Positions 10,381 to 19,997 of a stretch of 64,000 nucleotides of DNA are shown here, piece after piece; the first letter of the stretch is position 1, and each line of letters starts with the position of its first letter. The notes under the pieces are model-generated. The model did no database searches and was not told where the DNA came from. It worked only from the letters and a program-made list of their open reading frames with translations. This DNA comes from Bacillus sp. NP157 (GTDB lineage: Bacteria > Pseudomonadota > Gammaproteobacteria > Xanthomonadales > Rhodanobacteraceae): contig CP076546.1 of assembly GCA_018889975.1 (NCBI GenBank), positions 4,743,001 to 4,807,000 of the forward strand. The letters are read 5' to 3'. A program made the position numbers and the translations under genes.

Positions 10381-10510
10381 ATACTCTCCGCAGTTGGCAA
10401 TGGGGCGGGGGCCACTCTACAGGCGAAGTCAGGAACATCCTGCTTCAAGGAGCGCGCGGCCTCCCCGGAATCCTTCGCACACCCCCCGGATGGGAGGCAC
10501 CGCCAAGATA

Positions 10511-10532
10511 CAAGGAGCGCGCCTGCGCGCGA
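10511..10532 (+). repeat. REP palindrome with altered head
   Basis: Plus-orientation REP in which the GTAG head reads CAAG; the remaining 19 bases match. It lies in the 525-bp gap 10278-10802. The rest of that gap holds GC-rich hairpins (such as GGCGGCGAAGCCGC) and a dispersed repeat, and no convincing gene. Confidence 0.7.
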
Positions 10533-10638
10533 ATGGAAAGCACGGCGGCGAAGCCGCGGCATCTCCCGCACAAGCGAGCGGCCGAAGGCCAATAGGTACA
10601 CGGGCCGCGGCTGCGGCCAACCTTATCGAACGCGGAGG

Positions 10639-10708
10639 ACCTGTCTGAGCAGCGAGGGTGGGCGCCGAGGGCTGGTCCTGCCAGAACGCCCGAGCGCCGC
10701 GCAGACCC
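10639..10708 (+). repeat. Dispersed ~65-bp intergenic repeat, copy 3
   Basis: Plus-strand counterpart of the minus-strand repeat at 7523-7589. It shares TGAGCAGCGAGGGTGGGCGC then CGAGGGCT, and further similarity downstream (CGAGCGCCGCG versus CGAGCGCTGCG). Confidence 0.65.
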
Positions 10709-10759
10709 CTACGCAGTCTCCCCGCCAGCAGCAAAAGACACCTCGCGCCCCAGTTCCGC

Positions 10760-10765
10760 TAGAAT
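10760..10765 (+). promoter_or_regulatory. Candidate -10 box for yebC
   Basis: TAGAAT in the context CCGCTAGAATCCCGCC, about 37 nt before the yebC ATG. The same CCGCTAGAATCCC string precedes prmC. No good -35 is visible. Confidence 0.4.
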
Positions 10766-10802
10766 CCCGCCCCTGTCCGTTCTGTATCGCCGGGAAACGC
10801 AC

Positions 10803-11549
10803 ATGGGTAGAGGCCCGTCCATCGAAGGTCGCAAGAATGCCGAAGACGCCAAGCGCGCCAAGGTATTCACCAAGCTGATCCGAGAAATCACCATCGCCAC
10901 CCGCGGCGGCGTCCCCGACCCTGCCGGCAACCCGCGCCTGCGCGCGGCTGTCGACAAGGCCCTGGCCGCCAACATGACCAAGGACACCATCGAGCGCGCC
11001 ATCAAGCGCGGCTCGGGTGCCGATGGCGGCGCCGACATGCACGAAGTCCGCTACGAGGGCTACGGCCCCGCGGGCACCGCGCTGATCGTCGACTGCGTCA
11101 CCGACAACCAGACCCGCACCGTCGCCGACGTCCGCGCCGCGTTGACCAAGCTCGGCGGCAACATGGGCACCACCAATTCGGTGGCGTTCCAGTTCACCCG
11201 CGTGGGCCAGGTCGTGGTCCACACCGGCGGCGACGCCGACGTGGAAGCGAAGCTGGAAGAAGCGGCGATCGAAAACAACGCCGAAGACATTGTCATCGCC
11301 GATGGCGTGGGCACGGTGTTGCTCGCGGCCGACCCGATCGCCGTGGAAGCCATGCGCAAGGCGCTGGCGGCTGCCGGCTTCGACGTCGACGGCTCCGACG
11401 TGGTGATGCGCCCCAACGGCCCGCTGGTGACCCCGACGGGCGAGGCCCTGGAGCAGTTCCAGAAGCTGCTGGCCCGCCTGGACAGCCTCGACGACGTCGA
11501 CGAGGTCTATCACAACGCGGTGCTGCCGCAGGAAGCGGACGACGAGTAA
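10803..11549 (+). CDS. yebC: YebC/PmpR-family regulator
   Basis: 248-residue YebC-family cytoplasmic protein. The N-terminus [20 protein letters not shown], the central [13 protein letters not shown] and [12 protein letters not shown] motifs and the length match the family. Members have been described as DNA-binding regulators and more recently as ribosome-associated factors for proline-rich stretches. It heads the yebC-ruvC-ruvA group, 46 bp before ruvC, a conserved arrangement. Confidence 0.95.
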   Translation: MGRGPSIEGRKNAEDAKRAKVFTKLIREITIATRGGVPDPAGNPRLRAAVDKALAANMTKDTIERAIKRGSGADGGADMHEVRYEGYGPAGTALIVDCVTDNQTRTVADVRAALTKLGGNMGTTNSVAFQFTRVGQVVVHTGGDADVEAKLEEAAIENNAEDIVIADGVGTVLLAADPIAVEAMRKALAAAGFDVDGSDVVMRPNGPLVTPTGEALEQFQKLLARLDSLDDVDEVYHNAVLPQEADDE

Positions 11550-11595
11550 GGCCCTCCCGGCCTTGCTCGCCCCGCCAAGCGAACGCCTCCCTGTC

Positions 11596-12117
11596 ATGAC
11601 ACGCATCCTCGGCATCGACCCGGGCAGCCAGCGCACGGGCGTCGGAATCATCGACGTCGCCGGGGACGGCGGGCTGACCCACGTGTGGCATGGCGCGCTG
11701 ATGGTCGGGAAGGAAGACACCTTCCCCCTGCGCCTGAAACGCATCTTTGACGAACTCTGCGCCATCATCGGCACGCACGTTCCGGCGGAAGCCGCGATCG
11801 AGCGGGTTTTCATGTCGCGCAACGCCGACTCGGCCCTGAAACTGGGCCAGGCCCGCGGTGCCGCCGTGTGTGCCGTGGTCAGCCAGGGAATCGTCGTGCA
11901 CGAATACGCAGCGACCGAGGTCAAGCAGGCGGTGGTCGGTACCGGCCGCGCCGACAAGACCCAGGTCCAGCACATGATCGGGATGATCCTCGGCCTGAAG
12001 GGTCCGCTGCAGGCGGACGCGGCCGACGCGCTGGCGATTGCGATTGCCCACGCACATACCCGTTCCAGTATTGAACGCGTGGGTATCCCGCGCACCGCAT
12101 GGAGACGTCGCCGATGA
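11596..12117 (+). CDS. ruvC: Holliday-junction resolvase RuvC
   Basis: 173-residue RuvC, the endonuclease that cuts Holliday junctions bound by RuvAB. The RNase-H-like active-site Asp is in [12 protein letters not shown] (Asp7-8 region), and the C-terminal acidic cluster is in [14 protein letters not shown]. The ATG at 11596 gives the canonical length; the frame is open 33 bp further upstream but that extension is not family-like. The stop overlaps the ruvA start (ATGA, 12114-12117). Confidence 0.97.
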   Translation: MTRILGIDPGSQRTGVGIIDVAGDGGLTHVWHGALMVGKEDTFPLRLKRIFDELCAIIGTHVPAEAAIERVFMSRNADSALKLGQARGAAVCAVVSQGIVVHEYAATEVKQAVVGTGRADKTQVQHMIGMILGLKGPLQADAADALAIAIAHAHTRSSIERVGIPRTAWRRRR

Positions 12118-12710
12118 TCGGCCGCCTGCGTGGCACCCTCGTAAGCAAGCAACCGCCGTCGCTCCTGGTGGACGTCGGTGGCGTCGGCTATGAAGTCGAC
12201 GCACCCATGTCGACCATCTACGACCTGCCGGCCACCGGCCAGGAAGTCACCCTGTTGACCCACCATGCGGTGAAGGAAGACGGCGTGGCCCTGTACGGCT
12301 TCCTGCGCGAGGCCGAGCGGGCGATGTTCCGGCACCTGATCAAGGTCAGCGGGATCGGCGCGAAGATCGCGCTGGCCGTGTTGTCCGGCGTCTCCACCGA
12401 CGAGCTGTCGCGGCTGGTGCATGCCGGCGACGTCGTGGCCCTCACCAAGATCCCCGGCATCGGCAAGAAGACCGCCGAGCGCATGGTGGTGGAGTTGCGC
12501 GACCGCGTGGACGCCACGGGCGTACGCTTGCCGGCGAGCAGCGCAGGCGTGGCGGCACCGGTCGATCCGGTCGGCGAAGCCACCGTGGCGCTGCAGCAGC
12601 TTGGCTACAAGCCGCCCGAGGCGACGCGACTCGTCAGCAAGGTGGCCGCCGAGGGCGACACCGCCGAAGCCATTATCCGCAAGGCGCTCCGCGCCGCGCT
12701 GGGAAGCTAA
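12114..12710 (+). CDS. ruvA: Holliday-junction DNA helicase subunit RuvA
   Basis: 198-residue RuvA, which binds four-way junctions and loads RuvB. It has the N-terminal OB-fold [28 protein letters not shown], tandem HhH motifs ([18 protein letters not shown] and [21 protein letters not shown]) and a C-terminal UBA-like RuvB-binding domain. The ATG at 12114 overlaps the ruvC stop. ruvB is separated from it by kup, unlike the E. coli ruvAB pair. Confidence 0.97.
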   Translation: MIGRLRGTLVSKQPPSLLVDVGGVGYEVDAPMSTIYDLPATGQEVTLLTHHAVKEDGVALYGFLREAERAMFRHLIKVSGIGAKIALAVLSGVSTDELSRLVHAGDVVALTKIPGIGKKTAERMVVELRDRVDATGVRLPASSAGVAAPVDPVGEATVALQQLGYKPPEATRLVSKVAAEGDTAEAIIRKALRAALGS

Positions 12711-12712
12711 TC

Positions 12713-14611
12713 ATGGGCATGAGCCACGCCGACGAATTGCGCAACGCGCACGGCAAGAAACTGGCGACGCTGGCGCTTGGCGCGATCGGCATCGTCTTCG
12801 GTGACATCGGCACCAGCCCGCTGTACACCATGAAGGAAACCCTGGGCACGCACGGCATGACGCCGCAGCCCGCGGCCGTGCTCGGCGTGCTGTCGCTGAT
12901 CTTCTGGTCGCTGCTGATGGTGATCTCGCTCAAGTACGTCACCTTCGTGATGCGCGCGGACAACAAGGGCGAGGGCGGCATCATGGCGCTGATGGCCCTG
13001 GCCCAGCGCAGCGTCAGCGGCTCGCCGCGCAGCCGTTGGGTGCTCGCGGCGATCGGTATCTTCGGCGCATCGCTGTTCTACGGCGACGGCGTGATCACCC
13101 CGGCCATGTCGGTGCTCTCCGCGGTGGAAGGCCTGGAGGTGGCCGCGCCGACGCTGGACACCTACGTGCTGCCGATCTGCCTGGTGATCCTGTTCATCCT
13201 GTTCGCGATCCAGCGCCACGGCACCGACCTGGTCGGCAAGGCCTTCGCGCCGGTGATGTGCGTGTGGTTCCTCGTGCTGGCCGCGCTGGGCCTCAACCAG
13301 ATCATGCAGCACCCGCAGGTGCTGCTGGCGTTGAACCCGATGTACGCGGTGAAGTTCTTCACCGAGCACGGCAAGCAGGCCTTCATCGCGCTCGGTGGCG
13401 TGGTGCTGGCGCTCACCGGCGGCGAAGCGCTGTACGCCGACATGGGCCACTTCGGCAAGAAGCCGATCCGCCTGGCCTGGTTCTTCTTCGTGCTGCCGGC
13501 GCTGCTGATCAATTATTTCGGCCAGGGTGCGCTGCTGCTGCACGACCAGACCGCGATCGAAAACCCGTTCTACAAGCTGGTCCCGGAAAACCTGCTCTAT
13601 CCGATGATCGCGCTGTCCACGGCGGCAGCGGTGATCGCCTCGCAGGCGGTGATCTCGGGCGCGTTCTCGATGACCCGCGAAGCGATGTCGCTGGGCTATT
13701 CGCCGCGCATGGCCGTCGTGCACACCTCGCGCGAGATGTCCGGGCAGATCTTCGTGCCGTGGATCAACCGCCTGCTGTTCGTGCTGGTGATCCTGGCCGT
13801 GCTGGGCTTCCGCTCGTCGAACAACCTGGGCGCCGCCTACGGCATCGCCGTGACCGGCACCATGACCATGACCACGCTGCTGGCGCTGGTGGTGGCCAAG
13901 CGCCGCTGGAACTGGCACTGGTCGGCGGTGATCGCCGTCGGCGTCATCTTCCTCATCACCGACCTGTCGTTCTTCGGCGCCAACGCGCTGAAAATCGCCC
14001 ACGGCGGCTGGTTCCCGCTGGTGCTCGGCGTGGTGATCTTCACCATGATGACCACCTGGCGGCGGGGCAGGGACCTGGTGGTGCGCGAGATCAAGCAGTC
14101 GGGCCTGGCGCTGGAGCCCTTCGTGGCCAACATCGCCGACCACCCGCCGCTGATCGTCCCGGGTACCGCGGTGTTCCTCACCGCGAACCAGAACTCGGTG
14201 CCGCACGCGATGCTGCACAACCTCAAGCACAACAAGGTGCTGCACGAGCGCAACGTGCTGCTCACCGTGGAGATGCTCGAGACCCCGGTCGCCGATTACG
14301 ACGAACGGATGGAAGTGATCGAGTACGGCGGCGGCTTCTTCGGCCTGCAGCTGCGCTACGGCTTCGCCGAGGATCCGAACATCCCGTTGTCGCTGGAGCG
14401 GGCCAGTACCCACGGCCTCGACTTCGACATGATGGACACGACGTTCTTCCTGTCGCGCGAGACCATCGTCGCCGATGCCCGGCGCCCGGGCATGGCGCTG
14501 TGGCGCGACAAGCTGTTCGCGTTCCTGGCACGCAACGCGCTACCGGCGACGGCGTTCTTCCAGATCCCCGGCAACCGCCTGATCGAGCTCGGCGCGCAAG
14601 TCGAGATCTAG
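12713..14611 (+). CDS. kup: Kup-type low-affinity K+ transporter
   Basis: 632-residue inner-membrane K+/H+ symporter with about 12 membrane segments in the first 450 residues and a cytoplasmic C-terminal domain. Family signatures are GAIGIVFGDIGTSPLYTMKE near the N-terminus, DNKGEGGIMALMAL and GDGVITPAMSVLSAVEGL. The start is at 12713, or at 12719 (MSHADE). It lies 2 bp after the ruvA stop, so it is transcribed within the ruv operon; this placement is known in xanthomonads. A REP pair follows it. Confidence 0.96.
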   Translation: MGMSHADELRNAHGKKLATLALGAIGIVFGDIGTSPLYTMKETLGTHGMTPQPAAVLGVLSLIFWSLLMVISLKYVTFVMRADNKGEGGIMALMALAQRSVSGSPRSRWVLAAIGIFGASLFYGDGVITPAMSVLSAVEGLEVAAPTLDTYVLPICLVILFILFAIQRHGTDLVGKAFAPVMCVWFLVLAALGLNQIMQHPQVLLALNPMYAVKFFTEHGKQAFIALGGVVLALTGGEALYADMGHFGKKPIRLAWFFFVLPALLINYFGQGALLLHDQTAIENPFYKLVPENLLYPMIALSTAAAVIASQAVISGAFSMTREAMSLGYSPRMAVVHTSREMSGQIFVPWINRLLFVLVILAVLGFRSSNNLGAAYGIAVTGTMTMTTLLALVVAKRRWNWHWSAVIAVGVIFLITDLSFFGANALKIAHGGWFPLVLGVVIFTMMTTWRRGRDLVVREIKQSGLALEPFVANIADHPPLIVPGTAVFLTANQNSVPHAMLHNLKHNKVLHERNVLLTVEMLETPVADYDERMEVIEYGGGFFGLQLRYGFAEDPNIPLSLERASTHGLDFDMMDTTFFLSRETIVADARRPGMALWRDKLFAFLARNALPATAFFQIPGNRLIELGAQVEI

Positions 14612-14621
14612 CCGGCACCCT

Positions 14622-14737
14622 GTAGGAGCGCGCCTGCGCGCGATGTCCGTGCGCCTGCGCGCGATGTCCTTGAACCGGCGCGCTATGTCATTGCGGCTGC
14701 GCCGGGATGGGGTGGTCGCGCGCAGGCGCGCTCCTAC
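14622..14737. repeat. Inverted REP pair (REPIN-like) between kup and ruvB
   Basis: An exact plus-orientation REP (14622-14643) faces an exact minus-orientation REP (14716-14737). Between them is a REP fragment GTGCGCCTGCGCGCGA (14649-14664) and a further GGCGCGC remnant. A transcript through this region would fold into one long hairpin. Confidence 0.88.
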
Positions 14738-14744
14738 AGGGGCC

Positions 14745-14754
14745 GTGCCATAAT
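14745..14754 (+). promoter_or_regulatory. Extended -10 promoter of ruvB, leaderless
   Basis: GTGCCATAAT contains TGC-CATAAT, an extended -10 box, ending 7 nt before the ruvB ATG. Transcription would begin at or next to the start codon, and no Shine-Dalgarno is present. Confidence 0.5.
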
Positions 14755-14761
14755 CCGCCCC

Positions 14762-15798
<1,037 letters not shown>

Positions 15799-15802
<4 letters not shown>

Positions 15803-16203
15803 GCCTGTTTGCATGGCCCGTGCGGGTCTACTGGGAGGACACCGATGCGGGTGGGGTGGTCTACCACGCCAGCTACGTGCGTTTCATGGAGCGGGCCCGG
15901 ACCGAGTGGCTGCGGGCCCAGGGGATCGACCAGCTGGCCCTGCGCGAATCCATCGGCCTGGGCTTCGTGGTCCGCGAAATGCACCTGGACTTCCTGCGCG
16001 CGGCCCGTCTGGATGATGAACTCCTGGTCAGCGTAACCGTCAAAGAACGTCGTTCAGCAAGTATGCTGTTCGGTCAGGAGATCGTGCGGGGGGATACCAC
16101 GCTGTTGCGCGCCACGGTGCGCGTCGCGTGCGTCAACCTCGATACGATGCGCCCGGCCCAGATCCCCCCGGATCTGTTCCCCTCCGAATTCCCCTTTACC
16201 TAA
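15799..16203 (+). CDS. ybgC: Tol-Pal-associated acyl-CoA thioesterase YbgC
   Basis: 134-residue hotdog-fold thioesterase, the usual first gene of tol-pal operons. [30 protein letters not shown] carries the conserved Asp (in EDTDAGG) and the Y-H motif of the 4-hydroxybenzoyl-CoA thioesterase type. It is translationally coupled to ruvB by a 4-bp overlap and lies 32 bp before tolQ. The physiological substrate is uncertain. Confidence 0.94.
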
Positions 16204-16235
16204 GCCACAGATACCCGGCGGAGAGCCTTCAAGCA

Positions 16236-16919
16236 ATGAACGGTGGACTCAACATTTTCAAGCTGGTCACCGAAGCCAGCCTGCCCGTGCAGCTGGTGAT
16301 GCTGCTCCTGCTGGCCTTCTCGTTCATGTCGTGGGTGATCATCATCCGCAAGTACCGCCAGCTCAACGAAGCCCACAGCAACGCCGAGACCTTCGAGGAC
16401 CGTTTCTGGTCGGGCGCCGACCTGGCCGCCCTGTTCCGCGAAGTGGGTAACCGCGAAGGCCAGCACGGCATCGAAAACGTGTTCGAGGCCGGCTTCCGCG
16501 AATTCGCCCGCCAGCGCCAGCGCCGGGTGACCGACGCCGACCGCATCATGGAAGGTTCCGAGCGCGCCATGCGTGTGGCCGGCACCCGCGAGATCGGCAA
16601 GCTCGAGCAGAACCTGGAATTCCTCGCCAACGTCGGTTCGATCAGCCCGTACATCGGCCTGTTCGGCACGGTGTGGGGCATCATGGGCGCCTTCCAGGGC
16701 CTGGGCGAAATGAAGGACGTCACCATCTCGGTGGTCGCGCCGCACATCTCCGAGGCGCTGATCGCCACCGCGATGGGCCTGTTCGCTGCCATCCCGGCCG
16801 TGTGGGCCTACAACCGCTTCGCCACCCGGGTGGAGCGCGTCGCGTCGCGCTACGAGGTGTTCCAGGAAGAGTTCTCCTCGGTGCTGCAGCGCCAGATCCA
16901 CGCCGACGAAGCGGTCTGA
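16236..16919 (+). CDS. tolQ: TolQ, inner-membrane proton channel subunit
   Basis: 227-residue MotA/TolQ/ExbB-family protein with three membrane segments (about 18-38, 133-155 and 168-192). The conserved channel regions FLANVGSISPYIGLFGTVWG and LIATAMGLFAAIPAVWAYN are present. With TolR it forms the proton-driven stator that energises TolA for outer-membrane constriction and Pal recycling. The ATG at 16236 gives the expected N-terminus MNGGLNIFKLV; a longer frame upstream overlaps ybgC and is not real. Confidence 0.96.
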   Translation: MNGGLNIFKLVTEASLPVQLVMLLLLAFSFMSWVIIIRKYRQLNEAHSNAETFEDRFWSGADLAALFREVGNREGQHGIENVFEAGFREFARQRQRRVTDADRIMEGSERAMRVAGTREIGKLEQNLEFLANVGSISPYIGLFGTVWGIMGAFQGLGEMKDVTISVVAPHISEALIATAMGLFAAIPAVWAYNRFATRVERVASRYEVFQEEFSSVLQRQIHADEAV

Positions 16920-16928
16920 GCCGGCGCC

Positions 16929-17378
16929 ATGGCTACGCGTAACGTCTACCGCCGCCACAAGCGGAAGCTGAAGTCCGAGATCAACGTCGTGCCCTACATC
17001 GACGTGATGCTCGTGCTGCTGATCATCTTCATGGTCACCACCCCGATGATGAACCTCGGCGTGGATATCCAGCTGCCGCAGACCAACGCCAAGTCCTTGC
17101 AGGACAAGAAAGATCCGGTCGTCGTCTCGGTCGACGAGCAGGGCCAGATCTACCTGACCGCCAACGGCACCAAGCGCGAGCCGGTCAGCATCGACGAGTT
17201 CAAGACCAAGATCACCGCGTTCCACGACGCCAACCCGGAGCTGCAGGTCCTGCTCGCCGGCGACGACCGCGTGGGCTACGGCAAGGTGTACCAGATCCTC
17301 CCGATCCTCCAGGAAGCGGGCATCTCCAAGATTGGCCTCATGAGCCAGCCGCAGTCCGCGCAGAATGGAAAACCGTAA
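16929..17378 (+). CDS. tolR: TolR, stator subunit
   Basis: 149-residue ExbD/TolR-family protein. It has one N-terminal membrane segment with the proton-carrying Asp in INVVPYIDVMLVLLIIFMV (about 19-37), then a periplasmic domain ending VGYGKVYQILPILQEAGISKIGL. It starts 9 bp after tolQ and overlaps tolA by 14 bp. Confidence 0.96.
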   Translation: MATRNVYRRHKRKLKSEINVVPYIDVMLVLLIIFMVTTPMMNLGVDIQLPQTNAKSLQDKKDPVVVSVDEQGQIYLTANGTKREPVSIDEFKTKITAFHDANPELQVLLAGDDRVGYGKVYQILPILQEAGISKIGLMSQPQSAQNGKP

Positions 17379-18300
17379 CGGCACGCCTGTCGCGGTCTTC
17401 TGGGCCGCGGTCCTGCACCTTGGCATCGCGGCCTTCCTCTGGCTCGCGATCACCTCGTGCACGTTCTGGGAAGAGTGGGGCGACAAGCTCGGGATCCCCC
17501 GTGAGTGGAATCCGCTGAAGTGCGAGGCACCGATCCTGCTCCCGGGCCAGCCGATCGAGGCCGTGCTGATCGGGCCGACCGGCGCGCCGCCGCCCAAGCA
17601 CACGCAGAAGCCGGTGCCCAATACCGTGCCGCCGCCGCCCGCCCAGCCGACGCCCACCCCGCCCCAGCCGGAGAAGCCCAAGGTCGAGACCTTGCCGCCT
17701 CCGCCGAAGACGCCTGCGCCCAAGGATCAGGAAAAGATCGTCGACGATGCCGTGCAGAAGGCCGAGGACGCCAAGAAGGTGCAGGAAGAGCAGCAGCGCC
17801 AGCGCCAGTCCGAACTCGATGCCCAGGAAGAGAAGCGCAAGGAAAAGCAGAAGCAGATCGACGACATCTTCAAGCAGCTGGACGCCGCCAAGTCGAATAC
17901 GAAGCAGGCGGACACCAAGAAGAAGCAGGCTGAGCAGCAGCTCAAGGACCTGGCCAATGCCAAGGACGACGGTCGGGAAGACCTGCCGTTCGCGGAGAAG
18001 CCGCAGACGGGCCAGAACGGCAAGGACGACAGCAAGCAGGCCGCCTACATCGCGGCCATCCAGAACGCCGTGACCCAGAACTGGTTGCGTCCGGAAAACA
18101 TCGGCACTGGCGCCTGCATCGTCCACGTCGTCCAGATCCCTGGCGGCCAGGTGCTCAGCGCGAAGGTCGACTCGAGCTGTCCGTTCGACGGCCCGGGCCG
18201 TGCGTCTCTGGAGAACGCCGTGTTGCGCGCCCAGCCGCTGCCGTACCAGGGCTTCGAGGACGTCTTCAAGCGAGACCTCACCTTCACGTTCAGGCCTTAA
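17365..18300 (+). CDS. tolA: TolA, envelope-spanning energy transducer
   Basis: 311-residue TolA with an N-terminal membrane anchor (about 9-33), a Pro-rich stretch (about 75-125), a long charged helical domain rich in K, E, Q and A (about 125-215), and a compact C-terminal domain with CIVHVVQIPGGQVLSAKV and paired cysteines. It links the TolQR motor to TolB-Pal in the periplasm. The start inside the end of tolR indicates coupling. A weak hairpin follows at 18312. Confidence 0.94.
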   Translation: MENRNGTPVAVFWAAVLHLGIAAFLWLAITSCTFWEEWGDKLGIPREWNPLKCEAPILLPGQPIEAVLIGPTGAPPPKHTQKPVPNTVPPPPAQPTPTPPQPEKPKVETLPPPPKTPAPKDQEKIVDDAVQKAEDAKKVQEEQQRQRQSELDAQEEKRKEKQKQIDDIFKQLDAAKSNTKQADTKKKQAEQQLKDLANAKDDGREDLPFAEKPQTGQNGKDDSKQAAYIAAIQNAVTQNWLRPENIGTGACIVHVVQIPGGQVLSAKVDSSCPFDGPGRASLENAVLRAQPLPYQGFEDVFKRDLTFTFRP

Positions 18301-18311
18301 TGATGGAACGT

Positions 18312-18341
18312 GCCCTCGCGACGTGGGATAGCCGCGAGGGC
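18312..18341 (+). terminator. Hairpin between tolA and tolB (weak terminator)
   Basis: Perfect 9-bp stem GCCCTCGCG/CGCGAGGGC with a 12-nt loop, followed only by GTTTA. It may cause partial termination or mark an mRNA end; the U-tract is too short for a strong terminator. Confidence 0.4.
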
Positions 18342-18415
18342 GTTTAGACTCAGGTCATTCAGGTTCACCCGCGCCCCCTTACCATCCGGGACGCTACTTC
18401 CCCTTTCAGGTCGCA

Positions 18416-19744
18416 ATGAATCAGCCCATGCGCAAGACGATATTCCGATTCGCCGCCGCCCTCGTGGCGCTGGCCGCCCTCGTGGCCGGCCCTGCCGCCG
18501 CCCAGTCGCTCAACGTGGAAATCGCCAAGGGCGTAGCCACGGCGACGCCGATCGCCGTCGTGCCCTTTGCCCAGGCGGGCGGGGCGCCCCTGCCGACCGA
18601 CGTCGCGGACGTCATCCGCGCCGATTTCAACCGCTCGGGCAAGTTCCGCTCGCTGGACAAGGCCGACATCGTCGAGACCCCGTCGCAGGGTTCGGACATC
18701 AAGTTCGCGACCTGGCGCCTGCTCAAGCAGGATTACCTGACCATCGGCCGCATGAGCGATGCCGGTGGCGGCATGGTCAAGGTCGACTACGAACTGTGGG
18801 ACGTGAACCGCCAGCAGAGCCTGCTGGCCCAGTCGTTCACGGCCCCGGCCGGTGACCTGCGTGGCGTGGCCCACCAGATCGCCGACCAGATCTACGAAAA
18901 GATCACCGGCGTCCGTGGCGCGTTCTGGACCCGCATCGCCTATGTCACGGCGGTGGGGACCGGCAACAACTCCACTTATTCGCTGATCGTCGCCGATTCG
19001 GACGGCTTCAACCCGCAGGTCGTGGCCCGCTCGCGCGAGTCGCTGCTGTCGCCGGCGTGGTCGCCGGACGGCAACAAGCTGGCTTACGTGTCGTTCGAAA
19101 GCGGCAATTCGGCCGTGTATGTGCAGAACATCTCCACCGGCTCGCGTAGCCTCGTGGCTTCGCACCCCAAGGGCATCAACTCCGCCCCGGCCTGGTCGCC
19201 GGACGGCAGCAAGCTCGCAGTGAGCCTGTCCTACGTGGGTAACCCGGAGATCTTCATCATCGACGTTGCCAGCCGTACCGAAACGCGGGTGACCAACAAC
19301 TTCGCGATCGATACCGAGCCGACCTTCACCCCGGACGGCCAGAGCCTGATCTTCACCTCGGATCGCTCGGGCAAGCCGCAGCTGTACCAGACCTCGATCT
19401 CGGGCGGCAACGCCCAGCGCCTCACCTTCCAGGGCGGCTTCAACGCCAGCGCCTCGGTCAGCTTCGACGGCAAGCAGATTGCGATGGTGCAGGGCAACGG
19501 GAACGTGTATCGTATCGCCATCTTGGACCGTAGTCTGGGCGGGCAGGTGCGCTTCGTTTCCCCCGGTAACGTGGACGATTCGCCCAGCTTCGCGCCCAAC
19601 GCCAGCATGCTGCTCTATGCGGCATCGCAGGGTACGCGCGGCGTCCTTTATGCGGTTTCGGCGGACGGCCTTGTGCGCCAGCGTCTCGTCCTTTCGGATG
19701 GTGACGTGCGCGAGCCGTCGTGGGGACCTTATCGACAGCGTTGA
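18416..19744 (+). CDS. tolB: TolB, periplasmic beta-propeller
   Basis: 442-residue periplasmic TolB, the Pal-binding partner. It has a signal peptide (about 1-33, ending GPAAAQ-S), the N-terminal alpha/beta domain and a six-bladed propeller with repeated SPAWSPDGNKLAYVSF, SAPAWSPDGSKLAVSL, EPTFTPDGQSLIFTSD-type blades, ending EPSWGPYRQR. The start is at 18416, or at 18428 (MRKTIF). It lies 115 bp after tolA behind a hairpin, so it may have its own promoter. Confidence 0.96.
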   Translation: MNQPMRKTIFRFAAALVALAALVAGPAAAQSLNVEIAKGVATATPIAVVPFAQAGGAPLPTDVADVIRADFNRSGKFRSLDKADIVETPSQGSDIKFATWRLLKQDYLTIGRMSDAGGGMVKVDYELWDVNRQQSLLAQSFTAPAGDLRGVAHQIADQIYEKITGVRGAFWTRIAYVTAVGTGNNSTYSLIVADSDGFNPQVVARSRESLLSPAWSPDGNKLAYVSFESGNSAVYVQNISTGSRSLVASHPKGINSAPAWSPDGSKLAVSLSYVGNPEIFIIDVASRTETRVTNNFAIDTEPTFTPDGQSLIFTSDRSGKPQLYQTSISGGNAQRLTFQGGFNASASVSFDGKQIAMVQGNGNVYRIAILDRSLGGQVRFVSPGNVDDSPSFAPNASMLLYAASQGTRGVLYAVSADGLVRQRLVLSDGDVREPSWGPYRQR

Positions 19745-19784
19745 TGGCGCGCCCTGGGGCCGCGACATTGGCAACGTCCCGGGG

Positions 19785-19810
19785 AAAGGCGCGGCATGGT
19801 CCGCGCCTTT
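19785..19810 (+). terminator. Strong hairpin in the tolB-pal gap
   Basis: Perfect 10-bp stem AAAGGCGCGG/CCGCGCCTTT with the loop CATGGT, ending in TTT but then CCTGCGG. It is a possible terminator or processing site. The 253-bp gap 19745-19997 otherwise shows no gene; a 44-codon frame at 19826 lacks support. Confidence 0.45.
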
Positions 19811-19997
19811 CCTGCGGACGACAGAATGAAGGAACAACCGGCGATCGCCCACAAGCGGCCGACGGAGCGAGGGCGTAGGGTGCGGGACAGCGCCCCGTCA
19901 ACGTGGAAGCAAGTAGAAAAACAGCCGGACAACCGGCGGTGTCTGTCCCGAATACCGTAAATAGACTGTCGGAACTCAACTGTTGAAGGAACGTCCC

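Larger units (their letters stand above)
9266..10388 (-). mobile_element. IS110-family insertion sequence (approximate ends)
   Basis: It contains one DEDD transposase. The exact ends are uncertain because IS110 elements lack terminal inverted repeats. A 9-bp direct repeat GATACTCTC occurs at 9266-9274, just past the transposase stop, and at 10380-10388, about 105 bp upstream of its start. This fits the short shared core found at IS110 junctions. The resulting size of about 1.1 kb is in the family range. Confidence 0.65.

Noticed and set aside
9229-10532. IS110 element as an insertion splitting a REP
   Set aside because: REP-like pieces flank it, but they are in opposite orientation and each is nearly complete, so they cannot be the two halves of one target.
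13036-14625. 529-codon plus-strand frame within kup in another phase
   Set aside because: Arg/Pro/Gly-rich out-of-frame translation of kup, with no membrane segments or motifs.
19826-19957. 44-codon frame between tolB and pal
   Set aside because: No ribosome site, and basic low-complexity product. The gap is better explained as non-coding with a hairpin.
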